DNA of 64,000 nucleotides from JABDKJ01 sp964609215 (GTDB taxonomy: Bacteria > Bacteroidota > Bacteroidia > Flavobacteriales_D > JABDKJ01): assembly GCA_964609215.1 (NCBI GenBank), contig CAZSQZ010000014.1, forward strand, positions 1-64,000, in the 5' to 3' direction. The notes below the pieces were generated by a model. It had not been told where the DNA came from, did not search any database, and saw nothing but the letters and a program-made list of their open reading frames with translations. The translations under genes and the position numbers were made by a program. The first letter of the stretch is position 1. Each line of letters starts with the position of its first letter. Below, piece after piece: positions 8,742 to 18,173 of the stretch.

Positions 8742-9971
8742 ATGGGGAAAAGTGAAATAAACTGCTCTTTTTGTGGGCGCAAAAAGAATGAAGTAAACGT
8801 TCTTATTGCAGGGATCTCTGGACATATATGCGATAACTGTATAGGTCAGGCGAGTTCTATCATGAGAGAGGAAATGGATCAAAAGTCCAAGGGATTAGAT
8901 TCAGGCTTCACACTACAAAAACCTCAGGAAATAAAGGAATATTTAGATGAATTTGTAATCGGACAGGAAGAAGCCAAAAGGGTTCTTTCTGTCGCGGTTT
9001 ACAATCATTATAAAAGACTGTTGCACAACCCAAATATTACGGATGATATAGAGATTGAGAAATCAAATATTGTAATGGTTGGGGAGACAGGAACCGGTAA
9101 GACTTTGCTAGCTAGAACGATAGCAAAAATGCTAAATGTTCCTTTTTGTATTGCAGATGCTACCATTCTTACCGAGGCCGGTTATGTTGGAGAAGATGTA
9201 GAAAGTATTTTATCCAAACTTTTACAAGCAGCAGATTTTGATGTAGCATTAGCAGAAAGGGGAATTGTATTTATTGATGAAATAGATAAAATTTCAAGAA
9301 AAAGTGACAATGCATCTATAACAAGAGATGTTTCTGGAGAAGGTGTTCAGCAAGCATTGCTAAAATTATTGGAAGGTTCCGAAATAAATGTACCTCCACA
9401 AGGAGGAAGAAAGCATCCAGAACAAAAGTTAATCCAGGTAAATACCAGAAATATACTTTTCATAACTGGAGGTGCTTTTGATGGAATTGACAGAATCATT
9501 AAAAGAAGGGTCAATACAAGCAGTATGGGATATGCTGCAAGTATGGAAAATATTGAAATGAGTGATAATATCCTTGAATATGTTGCTCCTCAGGATCTAA
9601 AAACCTATGGTTTAATTCCTGAATTAATAGGTAGATTTCCTGTACTTACGCACCTTCAACCCTTGACTAAAGAAATACTCAGAAGGATATTGACAGATCC
9701 CAAAAATGCCCTTATCAAACAATACATTAAGTTATTTGACATTGATGATGTCAAGCTATCCTTTGAAGATGATGTGTTGGATTATATTGTTGAAAAAGCA
9801 TTGGACTTCAAACTAGGGGCCAGAGGATTAAGATCTATTTGTGAAGCTATCTTAAGAGATGCTATGTACGAACTTCCTAGTGACGATACTATTAAGGAAT
9901 TGAATGTCACACTAAAATATGCAAGAGAGAAATTTTCTAGCTCCAAGATTTCTAAATTAAAAGTGGCTTAA
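8742..9971 (+). CDS. clpX: ATP-dependent Clp protease ATP-binding subunit ClpX
   Basis: 409 residues. The N-terminal zinc-binding domain has C8, C11, C30 and C33. The AAA+ module has Walker A GETGTGKT, the pore loop GYVGED, Walker B VFIDEIDK and a sensor/Arg-finger region LIGRFPVL. The C-terminal small domain is complete. ClpX is a hexameric unfoldase that recognises degrons, such as those added by tmRNA, and feeds substrates into ClpP. It is directly downstream of clpP. Confidence 0.98.
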   Translation: MGKSEINCSFCGRKKNEVNVLIAGISGHICDNCIGQASSIMREEMDQKSKGLDSGFTLQKPQEIKEYLDEFVIGQEEAKRVLSVAVYNHYKRLLHNPNITDDIEIEKSNIVMVGETGTGKTLLARTIAKMLNVPFCIADATILTEAGYVGEDVESILSKLLQAADFDVALAERGIVFIDEIDKISRKSDNASITRDVSGEGVQQALLKLLEGSEINVPPQGGRKHPEQKLIQVNTRNILFITGGAFDGIDRIIKRRVNTSSMGYAASMENIEMSDNILEYVAPQDLKTYGLIPELIGRFPVLTHLQPLTKEILRRILTDPKNALIKQYIKLFDIDDVKLSFEDDVLDYIVEKALDFKLGARGLRSICEAILRDAMYELPSDDTIKELNVTLKYAREKFSSSKISKLKVA

Positions 9972-10128
9972 TACACTTCCCTTGAAGTAAACATTCTTCA
10001 TCCATTCCATTTTTAGACAAACTGCGTGATTTTCACGCCCTATTCAATAATTCACCACCTAAACAGTAACTTATGAAAGGATAGTGCGTAATACTGAGCG
10101 TTACATTAAGTGAAGAATTAAAAAAGAG

Positions 10129-11640
10129 ATGATGAGAAAGATGTACCTTCTAGCAATAATCACAATGCTATTTAGCTTTGACAGTTACGCAACTGTTAAA
10201 AACCCCACAGCACTCCATAGTTTTAGCCTTGAAGAAACTGCACAAACAATAAGAGTATCATTTATTACCGATAGAGAAATCAATTGTGAAATACTATTCG
10301 TTGAAAAATCGCTCGATGATGATCAATGGATTAGAATACACAAATTTACTCCAAAAGGAGATTCAAATAATGGAGCCGCTTATACCATGTTTGACGAAAA
10401 GTCAAGTAGTAAAGACCAGATCTATTATAGAATAAGCTTTAAAGACACCCAAGGTGTTGAACGTATTCTAGGTACTAAGTCCATTACCATAACCAATAAT
10501 GTTTGGGATTCTGATGTTGTTCTCGGAGAAACGAACGAATCTGACGACACAGAAGTTTGGGGTACGGATGAAATTTTTAGTGATGTTGAAACTTCAAGTG
10601 AAGAAGAAGTTTGGGGAACTGATCAAATTTTTAGTGACACAGGAATTTCAGACGAAAATGAAGTTTGGGGAACGGATAGAATGGTTAATACTGAAGCTTC
10701 AGGTCAAGTGGTAGAAACTTATATTAGTAAAGATGCATCAAGAATAAATTTCGATGCAACGTGTGAGCTCAAGAAATTTACAGCTAACAAACTGAATGGA
10801 ACTATAGAACTAAAATGGCTAACTTCTTCAGAGATAAACTGTAAGCATTTCATTTTAGAGAAAAGAGAGTCAACAGAAACATGGACAAATCTTGCATTCT
10901 TGAATGCAAATGGCTCAGAAAATGCAGTTACGCAATACTCATTTATTGATCAAAACCCAATGGGTCAAACTACCATATCTTACAGACTTTCGGTTACAGA
11001 TTTTGAAGGAGATTTTCAAATTCTAGGTTCGGTAAGCATAAAGAACGTAAACCTAGATGAAACAACAGAAGATGAAAACAGTGCTAATGCAAAGAGCAGA
11101 AGTCTGCCATTTGCATTAATCAACTCTTTTGTTGTAGATCAGGACAAAGAAAAAGTGAATATCAATTTCAATACAGAATTAGAACAAAATTGTACGTATT
11201 TCTTAGTTCAGAAAAGTGTTGATCAGTTTAACTGGCAAAGAGTAGCGAAATTGGAAGCGGTTGGTGGAATTAGTGAAACAGCTTATTCAGAAATCGATTT
11301 TAGAAAAGTATCAAAAGATACCTACTTCAGAATTTTAGCTTTGGATCAACAAGGAATTCAAAATGAAATAGGCTCTGCGCTTCTGGATGTTTCAAGTGTT
11401 GACGATATAGAAACCTTTCCAAATCCAGCAGATTCACAATTTTTCATTCAATCTGGAAATGATATGAATGATATTAAAATTACCCTTAGTGATCTTGAAG
11501 GCAACGTCTTGATAGTAAAAGAAAATAATCTAACTAGAAATCTAGTATTGGAATTATCTGACCTTGAAAAAGGTTTTTATATCCTTACCATTACCGATGG
11601 TAAAAAGATAAGAACAGAAAAGATTCTAGTTGATAGATAA
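10129..11640 (+). CDS. T9SS-sorted secreted protein with three fibronectin/Ig-like modules
   Basis: 503 residues with a signal peptide (about 1-22). Three similar modules, each with an SEINCxxFxxEKS-type core, occur near residues 30-120, 205-305 and 335-430 and suggest fibronectin III-like beta sandwiches. Between the first two, an acidic linker repeats EVWGTD three times (about residues 142-190). The C-terminus (from about 430) is a type A T9SS sorting domain: FPNPA, ISLSDLEG-like strand, GFYILTI and final basic EKILVDR. It is therefore exported and anchored to or released from the cell surface. Its function is unknown. A strong terminator follows. Confidence 0.82.
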   Translation: MMRKMYLLAIITMLFSFDSYATVKNPTALHSFSLEETAQTIRVSFITDREINCEILFVEKSLDDDQWIRIHKFTPKGDSNNGAAYTMFDEKSSSKDQIYYRISFKDTQGVERILGTKSITITNNVWDSDVVLGETNESDDTEVWGTDEIFSDVETSSEEEVWGTDQIFSDTGISDENEVWGTDRMVNTEASGQVVETYISKDASRINFDATCELKKFTANKLNGTIELKWLTSSEINCKHFILEKRESTETWTNLAFLNANGSENAVTQYSFIDQNPMGQTTISYRLSVTDFEGDFQILGSVSIKNVNLDETTEDENSANAKSRSLPFALINSFVVDQDKEKVNINFNTELEQNCTYFLVQKSVDQFNWQRVAKLEAVGGISETAYSEIDFRKVSKDTYFRILALDQQGIQNEIGSALLDVSSVDDIETFPNPADSQFFIQSGNDMNDIKITLSDLEGNVLIVKENNLTRNLVLELSDLEKGFYILTITDGKKIRTEKILVDR

Positions 11641-11665
11641 AAAGAAATAAATCATTCATTTATGG

Positions 11666-11696
11666 GCCTCAACTCATTAGAGTTGGGGCTTTTTTT
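11666..11696 (+). terminator. Rho-independent terminator
   Basis: The stem GCCTCAACTC (11666-11675) with GAGTTGGGGC (11680-11689), loop ATTA, is followed by seven T. It ends the rightward T9SS gene just before the convergent SulP gene. Confidence 0.9.
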
Positions 11697-11708
11697 GTCT
11701 CAACACGT

Positions 11709-13376
11709 TCAGACTTCCTTGTCCATGGTATCAGTAACTACAAAATACCTTGGATCTTCTATGGATGTCTGAATGATCGTATCGAATTTCTTATTTGCTT
11801 TTAGCAATAGTCTCTTGCAATCAGGACTCAAATGTGCCAACTTAACATTTTTATTAGCAGCCAGGTATTTGTTAACCACAGATCGCAATGCCTCAACTCC
11901 AGAATGATCAGAAACTCGTGATTCCATAAAATCTATAACCACATTTTCCGGATCCTTGACTGAATCAAATTTTGAATTAAATGCTTGGACTGAGCCAAAA
12001 AATAAAGGTCCAAAAATCTCATAAACCTTGGTTCCATCTTCCTTAATTTTTCTTCTAGCCCTAATCATTGTAGCATTCTTCCATGCAAAAACTAGCGCAG
12101 ACATTATCACCCCACAAATCACAGCAATAGCCAAATCCGCAATAACGGTAATCACAGAAACTGCAATTAAAACGATAGCATCGGCTAAAGGAATTTTATG
12201 TAAGATTCTAAAACTACTCCAGGCAAAAGTTCCAATAACCACCATAAACATTACACCTACTAAAGCAGCAATTGGAATTTTCTCGATAGCAGCAGCTCCA
12301 AATACTATAAATAACAATAGGGCTATAGCCGCGGTAATTCCAGATAGTCTTCCTCTCCCACCAGATTTTACATTTATTATCGATTGGCCAATCATAGCGC
12401 AACCTCCCATTCCTCCAAAAAGACCATTTAAAATGTTTGCTCCTCCTTGGGCTAAACATTCTCTATTTCCACTACCTCTGGTATCCGTTAAATCATCAAC
12501 GAGATTCAAGGTTAAAAGTGATTCAATCAAACCAACAGCTGCCAAGATAACAGCGGTCGGTATAATGATACTTGTCCAATGTCCCTCTAAAGTTGAAATA
12601 AACCCAAATAGACCGCCTTGAAACTCAGGTAGCTTTTCCAAGGTGCTCATATCAGATAAATCTGCACCTCCTTTAATTCGTATAAAGTCCTCAACATTTT
12701 CCAAACCTAAACCTCCAAAAACAGAAATTAATGCAACTACTATGATTGCGACCAATGCAGATGGTATAGCCTTGGTTAATTTTGGCAGAAAATGCATGAT
12801 TGCCATGGTAATTAAAATGAATAATAACATCATGGCTATTTTTCCATCACTTATCCAAGTGATCGTATCTTGAATGGGATTATCCCAGAAAGAACCAGAC
12901 AGCTCTACCTCTGGAAACATTTTTAATTGCGAGAGAAAAATCACAATAGCCAAACCATTTACAAAACCCATCATAACAGGATGCGGAATAAGACGGACAA
13001 ATTTTCCCAATCGAAAAACGCCAGCACATATTTGAATAGATCCGGCAATCAAAAGTGCAATAAAAAGCCACTGAACTCCCAATGTTTCAAATCCAGCTCC
13101 CAGGCTTTCTCCCACTTCATTGCCCTTTTGCACTAAGTCTACCATAACCACCGCCATAGCACCAGTTGCTCCAGATATCATTGCTGGTCTTCCACCAAAA
13201 ACGGCTGTTATTAATCCCATAATAAAGGCCCCATACAAGCCAATTAAAGGATCTAAACCTGCAACAAAAGCAAAAGCAACTGCCTCAGGAACTAGTGCCA
13301 AAGCAACCGTTAACCCAGATAAAACATCATCTTTAGGATTAAATGTGAAGTTTTTAAATAGTGTTTTTGTACCCAT
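11709..13376 (-). CDS. SulP-family inorganic anion transporter
   Basis: 555 residues. The first 400 or so form the SulP/SLC26 transmembrane core, opening with DVLSGLTVALALVPEAVAFAFVAGLDPLIGLYGAF. This is followed by a cytoplasmic STAS domain (about 440-555) with the VIDFMESRVSDHSGVEAL core. Family members move sulfate, bicarbonate or related anions with sodium or proton coupling. No carbonic anhydrase or sulfate-assimilation gene is adjacent, so the substrate is open. The ATG at 13376 places the first helix correctly. Confidence 0.92.
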   Translation of the reverse strand: MGTKTLFKNFTFNPKDDVLSGLTVALALVPEAVAFAFVAGLDPLIGLYGAFIMGLITAVFGGRPAMISGATGAMAVVMVDLVQKGNEVGESLGAGFETLGVQWLFIALLIAGSIQICAGVFRLGKFVRLIPHPVMMGFVNGLAIVIFLSQLKMFPEVELSGSFWDNPIQDTITWISDGKIAMMLLFILITMAIMHFLPKLTKAIPSALVAIIVVALISVFGGLGLENVEDFIRIKGGADLSDMSTLEKLPEFQGGLFGFISTLEGHWTSIIIPTAVILAAVGLIESLLTLNLVDDLTDTRGSGNRECLAQGGANILNGLFGGMGGCAMIGQSIINVKSGGRGRLSGITAAIALLLFIVFGAAAIEKIPIAALVGVMFMVVIGTFAWSSFRILHKIPLADAIVLIAVSVITVIADLAIAVICGVIMSALVFAWKNATMIRARRKIKEDGTKVYEIFGPLFFGSVQAFNSKFDSVKDPENVVIDFMESRVSDHSGVEALRSVVNKYLAANKNVKLAHLSPDCKRLLLKANKKFDTIIQTSIEDPRYFVVTDTMDKEV

Positions 13377-13431
13377 TTCTGCTAAAAGCTCGCGAAGATA
13401 GATTTACTATTCTGATATTCCAGTTTTTAAA

Positions 13432-13439
13432 CAAAAGTA
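13432..13439 (-). promoter_or_regulatory. Possible -7 element for the SulP gene
   Basis: On the minus strand this reads TACTTTTG, matching TAnnTTTG, about 55 bases upstream of the SulP start. No clear TTG -33 element is seen at the right distance. Confidence 0.4.
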
Positions 13440-13527
13440 TTGATAAAGGAAAATCATTAAAAAGAACCACTCTTATTGCCTTCTGCCCCATCTATCCGTT
13501 AAAAGCCCATTTTTTCAATAGAAATTA

Positions 13528-13535
13528 TACATTTG
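13528..13535 (+). promoter_or_regulatory. Possible -7 element for the AAA/EcsC operon
   Basis: TACATTTG matches the TAnnTTTG element. Transcription would start near 13541, leaving a leader of about 125 bases to the ATG at 13666. The -33 element is not evident. Confidence 0.45.
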
Positions 13536-13665
13536 TTGAGAAGGCAAACATATTTAAGGTTCACCACTTTGTATTGTCTTGAAAAATGTTGGATTATAAC
13601 CTTTCCCAATCTCCTTTCAAAGACACACTAATTAGGTGAATTATAACTTAAAAACCGATTTTAAT

Positions 13666-15039
13666 ATGAGCGACATCAACGATTTATTTGATGAAATAAA
13701 AGATAGTAATTCAAGTGCCAGTGATCTTGCGAGCAGGGTTAAGAAGACTTTAGATGAAACGGAAATTGGCGTTGAAAATGTAATGAGTAAAACTAAAGAG
13801 CAGCTCGAAAACATTGAAAGTGCTGTGGATGCAGATGCAATTGTAAATGCAACATCCGATTCTGTTTTACAAAATGAGAAAAAATTTGGGTCAAATTTGG
13901 CTAAGGTCATGTCTGCCCTACAAAATCTTTTAGATGAAATCGGAGTTGGGTTTGAGGATATTAGAGACTTAAACTCGGAAGAGCAAGGTTGGATAGACAA
14001 AGCTCAACGTGCTTTGGAAGCTGCCAAGAAGGAACTTGCAGATAAAGAAGCTATTAAAGACAGTTGGTGGAATAACCTGTGGGGGAGAAAAAACAAAATC
14101 ATTAAAGCAAAAGAAGCGCTAACTCAAGCAGAGAAATTTGTAGAATCTGAAAATACGAGAGCAAAAAGCCATCACCAAGAGCGATTAGAAAATGAGCCTT
14201 TAGAAAAGCATTTGGAGAGAATGATAACCATTGTTACCATGATCACCAATTTCGTTCAAGGTAAAATGTCTAATGTAGATCAGGAATTACAAGCTGTTAC
14301 TGTCTCTCAAAAAGAAGCATTTGAATTACAGGAAAAAGCAGCTGAAGCAATGAAAACCATTGAAGCTAACTTAGAAGGATTAAAAGCAAAGCTTCAATCC
14401 AAGTTAGAAGAGTTAGCGGAATTGACTCCAGGAACACCTGAACATACCACCAAGCAACAAGAAGTTGAAGATGTTCAAAAGACCATAACTGAGCAGCAAG
14501 GAGACTTTGAAGTTGCCCGTTCAATTTATAACTCTAAGGAACGATTTGTTGAACTCCACTCCATTGCAATAGAAGCTTTAGAAACACAGAAGAAAAATCT
14601 AAAGGCCGATTTAGCTGCACTAAAATCTGATACTAAAGAAAGAGAATCTTTCTATGCTGCTACTATTACATCGTTAAGAGCTGCTGCTTATCAAAAAGTG
14701 ACCAGCACATTTGAAAAAGCCGGTGTAAGAACAGATGAAAGAAGTGCTGAAATGTTGGCTCAGGCAACAGTTGGTTCTCAAAGAGCTCGTCTGGAAAGAG
14801 TAGAGTCTCAAGGAAGAAGAGTTCAAACCTTAGATGAAGTAGCAAAATTACTTATGGAGAAGCAAAGAGAATTTGCTGCTAGAAGTAAAGAAGCGAATGA
14901 AAAATTAAAAGAACACTACGGAATTGATTCAGATGGAAACTACATAACTGATAAGCCAAGTGGATCTGCAGAAGGTTCAGGAGAGTCTTCCGGAGATGAG
15001 AAAAGCACCAATGAAGAGTTGAGCGATATGCTCGGATAA
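13666..15039 (+). CDS. Long coiled-coil protein, first gene of the AAA/EcsC operon
   Basis: 457 residues from ATG 13666 (MSDINDLF); a GTG at 13636 would add ten unconvincing residues. There is no signal peptide or membrane helix. From about residue 30 to 430 it is almost entirely charged helix with long heptad stretches, broken only by a WWNNLWGRKNK segment near residue 135 that could be an amphipathic membrane contact. The last 40 residues are acidic and disordered, ending NEELSDMLG. No confident family assignment can be made; the composition is reminiscent of TelA-like or PspA/ESCRT-III-like helical proteins, but only in style. It is the first gene of a seven-gene operon with an AAA+ ATPase and probably acts as its substrate, scaffold or polymer. 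Confidence 0.75.
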   Translation: MSDINDLFDEIKDSNSSASDLASRVKKTLDETEIGVENVMSKTKEQLENIESAVDADAIVNATSDSVLQNEKKFGSNLAKVMSALQNLLDEIGVGFEDIRDLNSEEQGWIDKAQRALEAAKKELADKEAIKDSWWNNLWGRKNKIIKAKEALTQAEKFVESENTRAKSHHQERLENEPLEKHLERMITIVTMITNFVQGKMSNVDQELQAVTVSQKEAFELQEKAAEAMKTIEANLEGLKAKLQSKLEELAELTPGTPEHTTKQQEVEDVQKTITEQQGDFEVARSIYNSKERFVELHSIAIEALETQKKNLKADLAALKSDTKERESFYAATITSLRAAAYQKVTSTFEKAGVRTDERSAEMLAQATVGSQRARLERVESQGRRVQTLDEVAKLLMEKQREFAARSKEANEKLKEHYGIDSDGNYITDKPSGSAEGSGESSGDEKSTNEELSDMLG

Positions 15040-15063
15040 TAATGAATATTCAAAAGAAAAAAT

Positions 15064-16185
15064 ATGGATAAGAACCTGCAAGAATTAATGGGCGAAGCCG
15101 GTTTTGGCGAACTGGACAGCCTTCAATTTGAGCAAAAAGATGACTATCTTGAATATTTCATTTATGTAAAAAAAGCTTTCAAAGCACTTAACGAACACTT
15201 CATTTCCAAACTGGAAGAATCCAGAACCAAGAGTGTTGAGAAATCGGTTATCTCTTACTTCATTACGCGTTTACAAAGAAGTATAGAGCTCCTTAATCTC
15301 AAGTATCAATACGATCAATCTCATAGTGTTAGAGTAGATCTTACCGATTCTTCGTTTCCCAATCATGCAGAGCTAAGGCAAATGAAAGCCGATTTCAACT
15401 TGAAAGATTCTTTTATTGAAGGTTTGCCCAATGCATTAATTCTAAAAGATAAGCTTATCGCGAAATTGAGAGTCCAGGATGAAGAGCCCTTCGAAATATT
15501 AGATGCGCTCTCGAAGCGAAAATATTTTAATAATCTAATTCCTTCTGCTATCTATCTCATGTTCAATACCGGAAAATTGATTGAAGGGAGCAAAAGGAAA
15601 AATGGCAGACGTTCTTTTATTCATTCTTTTTCTACTTATGACATGGCAACGAATAGACCAATTGTCTATGTCATAGACTTTGAATACAGCAATTCCGAAG
15701 CAAAGTTTAACAAACACAATGAGGATTTTGTGAAATACTCAAATATGCTTGAGAACGTTTCAATGAGCTCAAAGAGCCCCAGAGAAATGCTTGCTTTCAT
15801 GGACCAGGAAATGGAATTTTTTCATCCAAAATTACTGAAGAAATACGATATCGGACCTTTGTATGGAGCTTATTCAAAAGACAAACACGCTTTCACAGAG
15901 TTTCACAAAAGACATAAGATGGACAATAAGCATTTCATCATTTACTATGAAGAAGAAGTGGTAGCTTCTGTTGGTGAAGAAATGTATAAGTCGCAATGGT
16001 TAAAGTCCAAGATTCCTTTGCAAGAATTTTATATAAAAAAGGAAGACCCTGAATGTGCTAAGCGCAAAATATCAGATTTGAATAAGTATTTAATCGCTCC
16101 TCACGAAGTAGTTCAACTGCTTTTAGATGATCCCAAAATGACAAAAATCATTACTCCTTTGAGAGATAATTTAGTTGCAATTTAA
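15064..16185 (+). CDS. Uncharacterised protein of the AAA/EcsC operon
   Basis: 373 residues, not recognised. There is no signal peptide and no membrane helix. The N-terminal 110 residues look helical; the middle (about 160-260) has mixed strands, including a hydrophobic RPIVYVIDFEY segment followed by an acidic-basic helix. The C-terminal part has FIIYYEEEVVASVGEEMY and ends in a helical APHEVVQLLLDDP block. It starts 24 bases after the coiled-coil gene and its stop lies one base before the ATPase start, so all three are surely co-translated. A cytoplasmic adaptor or regulator of the neighbouring ATPase is a guess from position only. Confidence 0.7.
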   Translation: MDKNLQELMGEAGFGELDSLQFEQKDDYLEYFIYVKKAFKALNEHFISKLEESRTKSVEKSVISYFITRLQRSIELLNLKYQYDQSHSVRVDLTDSSFPNHAELRQMKADFNLKDSFIEGLPNALILKDKLIAKLRVQDEEPFEILDALSKRKYFNNLIPSAIYLMFNTGKLIEGSKRKNGRRSFIHSFSTYDMATNRPIVYVIDFEYSNSEAKFNKHNEDFVKYSNMLENVSMSSKSPREMLAFMDQEMEFFHPKLLKKYDIGPLYGAYSKDKHAFTEFHKRHKMDNKHFIIYYEEEVVASVGEEMYKSQWLKSKIPLQEFYIKKEDPECAKRKISDLNKYLIAPHEVVQLLLDDPKMTKIITPLRDNLVAI

Positions 16186-16186
16186 G

Positions 16187-18166
16187 ATGGCAGAACAATC
16201 ATATATACCCATAACCGAAGCAGACCTCAGTCAAATAAAACAGGTGGTAGGTTCGCTCCTGCATGAAGTAAAATGGACGGATGTAGCAAAGGCTGCTCAA
16301 ACAGTAAGCAATGCTGATGATATTGGAAGCAGCATTCTGGCAAGAAGAAAAGTTTTTGGCGGGACAGGTTCAATTGGGCAAGCCTCTCTCTCACTTATCG
16401 GGATTGGAAAGACATTAAGTCAAAACACCAATCTTTTAAATGAAGATGCAAATGCAGTCTTAAACGCCATTCAAAATGGCTTGGCTTTGGGAACCTATGT
16501 TGCGAAGCAATTTAGAAAGTCGTCAGGGCTACTAAAAATTGAGGCCAAAGACGAAGAAGGCTTGAGCGAAGATGACAAAACCGAATTAGAAGAAAAGAAA
16601 ATTACACAAGCAAGAATCCTCTTGCACGTGTCTGCAAACTATATCGTTTGGAAGTTGGATCAGTTCAAAAACGATGACGTTGCCGCTTTGGTAATGAGCT
16701 TAGATGAAAATCCAGCTATCTCTTTAAATGGTTCTGTCAACGCAATGAATTCCAGTACTTATTTCTTTGCTAAATTTTGCAAGGAATCAAATAAGGTTGC
16801 CGGTACAATTGCTTTTATTAAAGCAGCTTTGATATACTATGAGCGTATCATGGATATCATTGAGTCCGAAATTGAGGTCAGCCAATATGCGGAGTTTTTT
16901 ACCACCAAAAAATACAAGTACGACAAGAGCGAATTTGTTATAGAAGGCTTTGAAAGAGCTTCATTTGGCAGCCATTCCGAAATCGAAGTCAAGAATATCA
17001 AAATGACTGATATTGTTGCCAACTCGGAGGGTAGAAAAAGTAATATGCGTCAAATAGATCGTTTGCTTTGCTATGATGTTGAATTGAAGAAAAACCCATG
17101 GATGGAGTTAGGAGGCTTACCCGGATTTACTATGAAATATGGACCTCCAGGTACGGGTAAATCAATGCTCATTGCAGCATCTTTCAATTACGGAAAAGAA
17201 AAAGCAGATAATATTGGAGTGCCCTTCGTAATGCTTCCATTACCCAGAACAGTAATTTCCAGTTTGCAAGGTGAGACAGCCAAAAAGATGGAGGTCTTTG
17301 ATCGCAGATTAAAAAACCCAAATGTAATTACCTACTCCCCTTGGGACGATTGCGAAAACCTTCTTGGAGATAGAGCAAGACAAGGATCATCAGAGGGACA
17401 AGGACATGTGGTAAGTTCCGTTTTAACCATGACCGAAGGCGCAACTGCCGTAAATAATGGAAACTATTTCATTCAAATATTCACCAATTTACCTGAGGTT
17501 TTAGATGCAGCCATTCTATCCAGAGTTCAAAGTAGAGTGCTTTTGGGAGGGCCAAAAACCTATGAAGATTTTCTTGCTTTAGATTATCTCTGGTGGAAAT
17601 CTCATGAAGAACAAGTTCCAGGAATTTTAGGAAAGAAATTACCCGAAAGAAAAGAGTATGCAAACTCAATGGATATACCGGAATATCTGGCAGAAATAAA
17701 ATTTGATGAGTCTATTGTTAGACCTGAGGTTAAAGAAATCATCTCTAAAACTGATGAGAAATTTGACAAAAATAGTGACCCACGTTGGTTCGCTATGTTT
17801 CAGGATTTAATGAGTAATAAATTTGAATATTGGACAGCTCGTGAGGACAGAAATGTGCACACAGCAGTAGATTTCATTTTAATGGACTTTGACATCCCTC
17901 AAGATTTCTTCAATGACCGAAAACACTTCTTTGACAAAAGCTATGAAGACCGTTTAGGAATTTTAACCCAGTTAAAAAGAGAAAGAGCAAAAGAAGTTAA
18001 CCTCTATAAAATTTGGTATCAGGAAATGGTTAAGCAAGCTTCCTCATTAATCAGTATTAAAAATTCTGAGGTGGATAGAAAAATAAAGGAACAAACACAG
18101 CAATATATTGTAAACCGAAAAGCAATACAAAAAGCTGAAGAAGCTGAACCTAGTTTATTTCAATAG
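16187..18166 (+). CDS. AAA+ ATPase of the coiled-coil/EcsC operon
   Basis: 659 residues from ATG 16187; a TTG at 16175 would overlap the upstream gene. Residues 1-300 form a helical N-domain without known motifs. The AAA module (about 310-500) has Walker A GPPGTGKS at 319-326, a second-region PWDDCENLLGDR block in which the usual DE of Walker B reads DD, sensor-1-like FTNLPEVLDAAILSR and an Arg-finger SRVQSR. That order is the one seen in classical (Cdc48/Vps4/FtsH-like) AAA proteins. A C-terminal domain of about 150 residues follows. It likely remodels or unfolds proteins at the membrane with the coiled-coil and membrane partners encoded around it. The Asp in place of the catalytic Glu may slow hydrolysis. 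Confidence 0.85.
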   Translation: MAEQSYIPITEADLSQIKQVVGSLLHEVKWTDVAKAAQTVSNADDIGSSILARRKVFGGTGSIGQASLSLIGIGKTLSQNTNLLNEDANAVLNAIQNGLALGTYVAKQFRKSSGLLKIEAKDEEGLSEDDKTELEEKKITQARILLHVSANYIVWKLDQFKNDDVAALVMSLDENPAISLNGSVNAMNSSTYFFAKFCKESNKVAGTIAFIKAALIYYERIMDIIESEIEVSQYAEFFTTKKYKYDKSEFVIEGFERASFGSHSEIEVKNIKMTDIVANSEGRKSNMRQIDRLLCYDVELKKNPWMELGGLPGFTMKYGPPGTGKSMLIAASFNYGKEKADNIGVPFVMLPLPRTVISSLQGETAKKMEVFDRRLKNPNVITYSPWDDCENLLGDRARQGSSEGQGHVVSSVLTMTEGATAVNNGNYFIQIFTNLPEVLDAAILSRVQSRVLLGGPKTYEDFLALDYLWWKSHEEQVPGILGKKLPERKEYANSMDIPEYLAEIKFDESIVRPEVKEIISKTDEKFDKNSDPRWFAMFQDLMSNKFEYWTAREDRNVHTAVDFILMDFDIPQDFFNDRKHFFDKSYEDRLGILTQLKRERAKEVNLYKIWYQEMVKQASSLISIKNSEVDRKIKEQTQQYIVNRKAIQKAEEAEPSLFQ

Positions 18167-18173
18167 AATCTAA

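Noticed and set aside
10023..10041. GCGTG/CACGC hairpin after clpX
   Set aside because: The stem is five pairs and no T run follows; too weak to call.
12028..12621. 197-codon open frame antisense to SulP
   Set aside because: It lies wholly within the SulP gene, has low-complexity composition and no domain; it is a shadow of the real gene.
13641..14000. 119-codon frame antisense to the coiled-coil gene
   Set aside because: Its composition mirrors the coiled-coil repeat; shadow frame.
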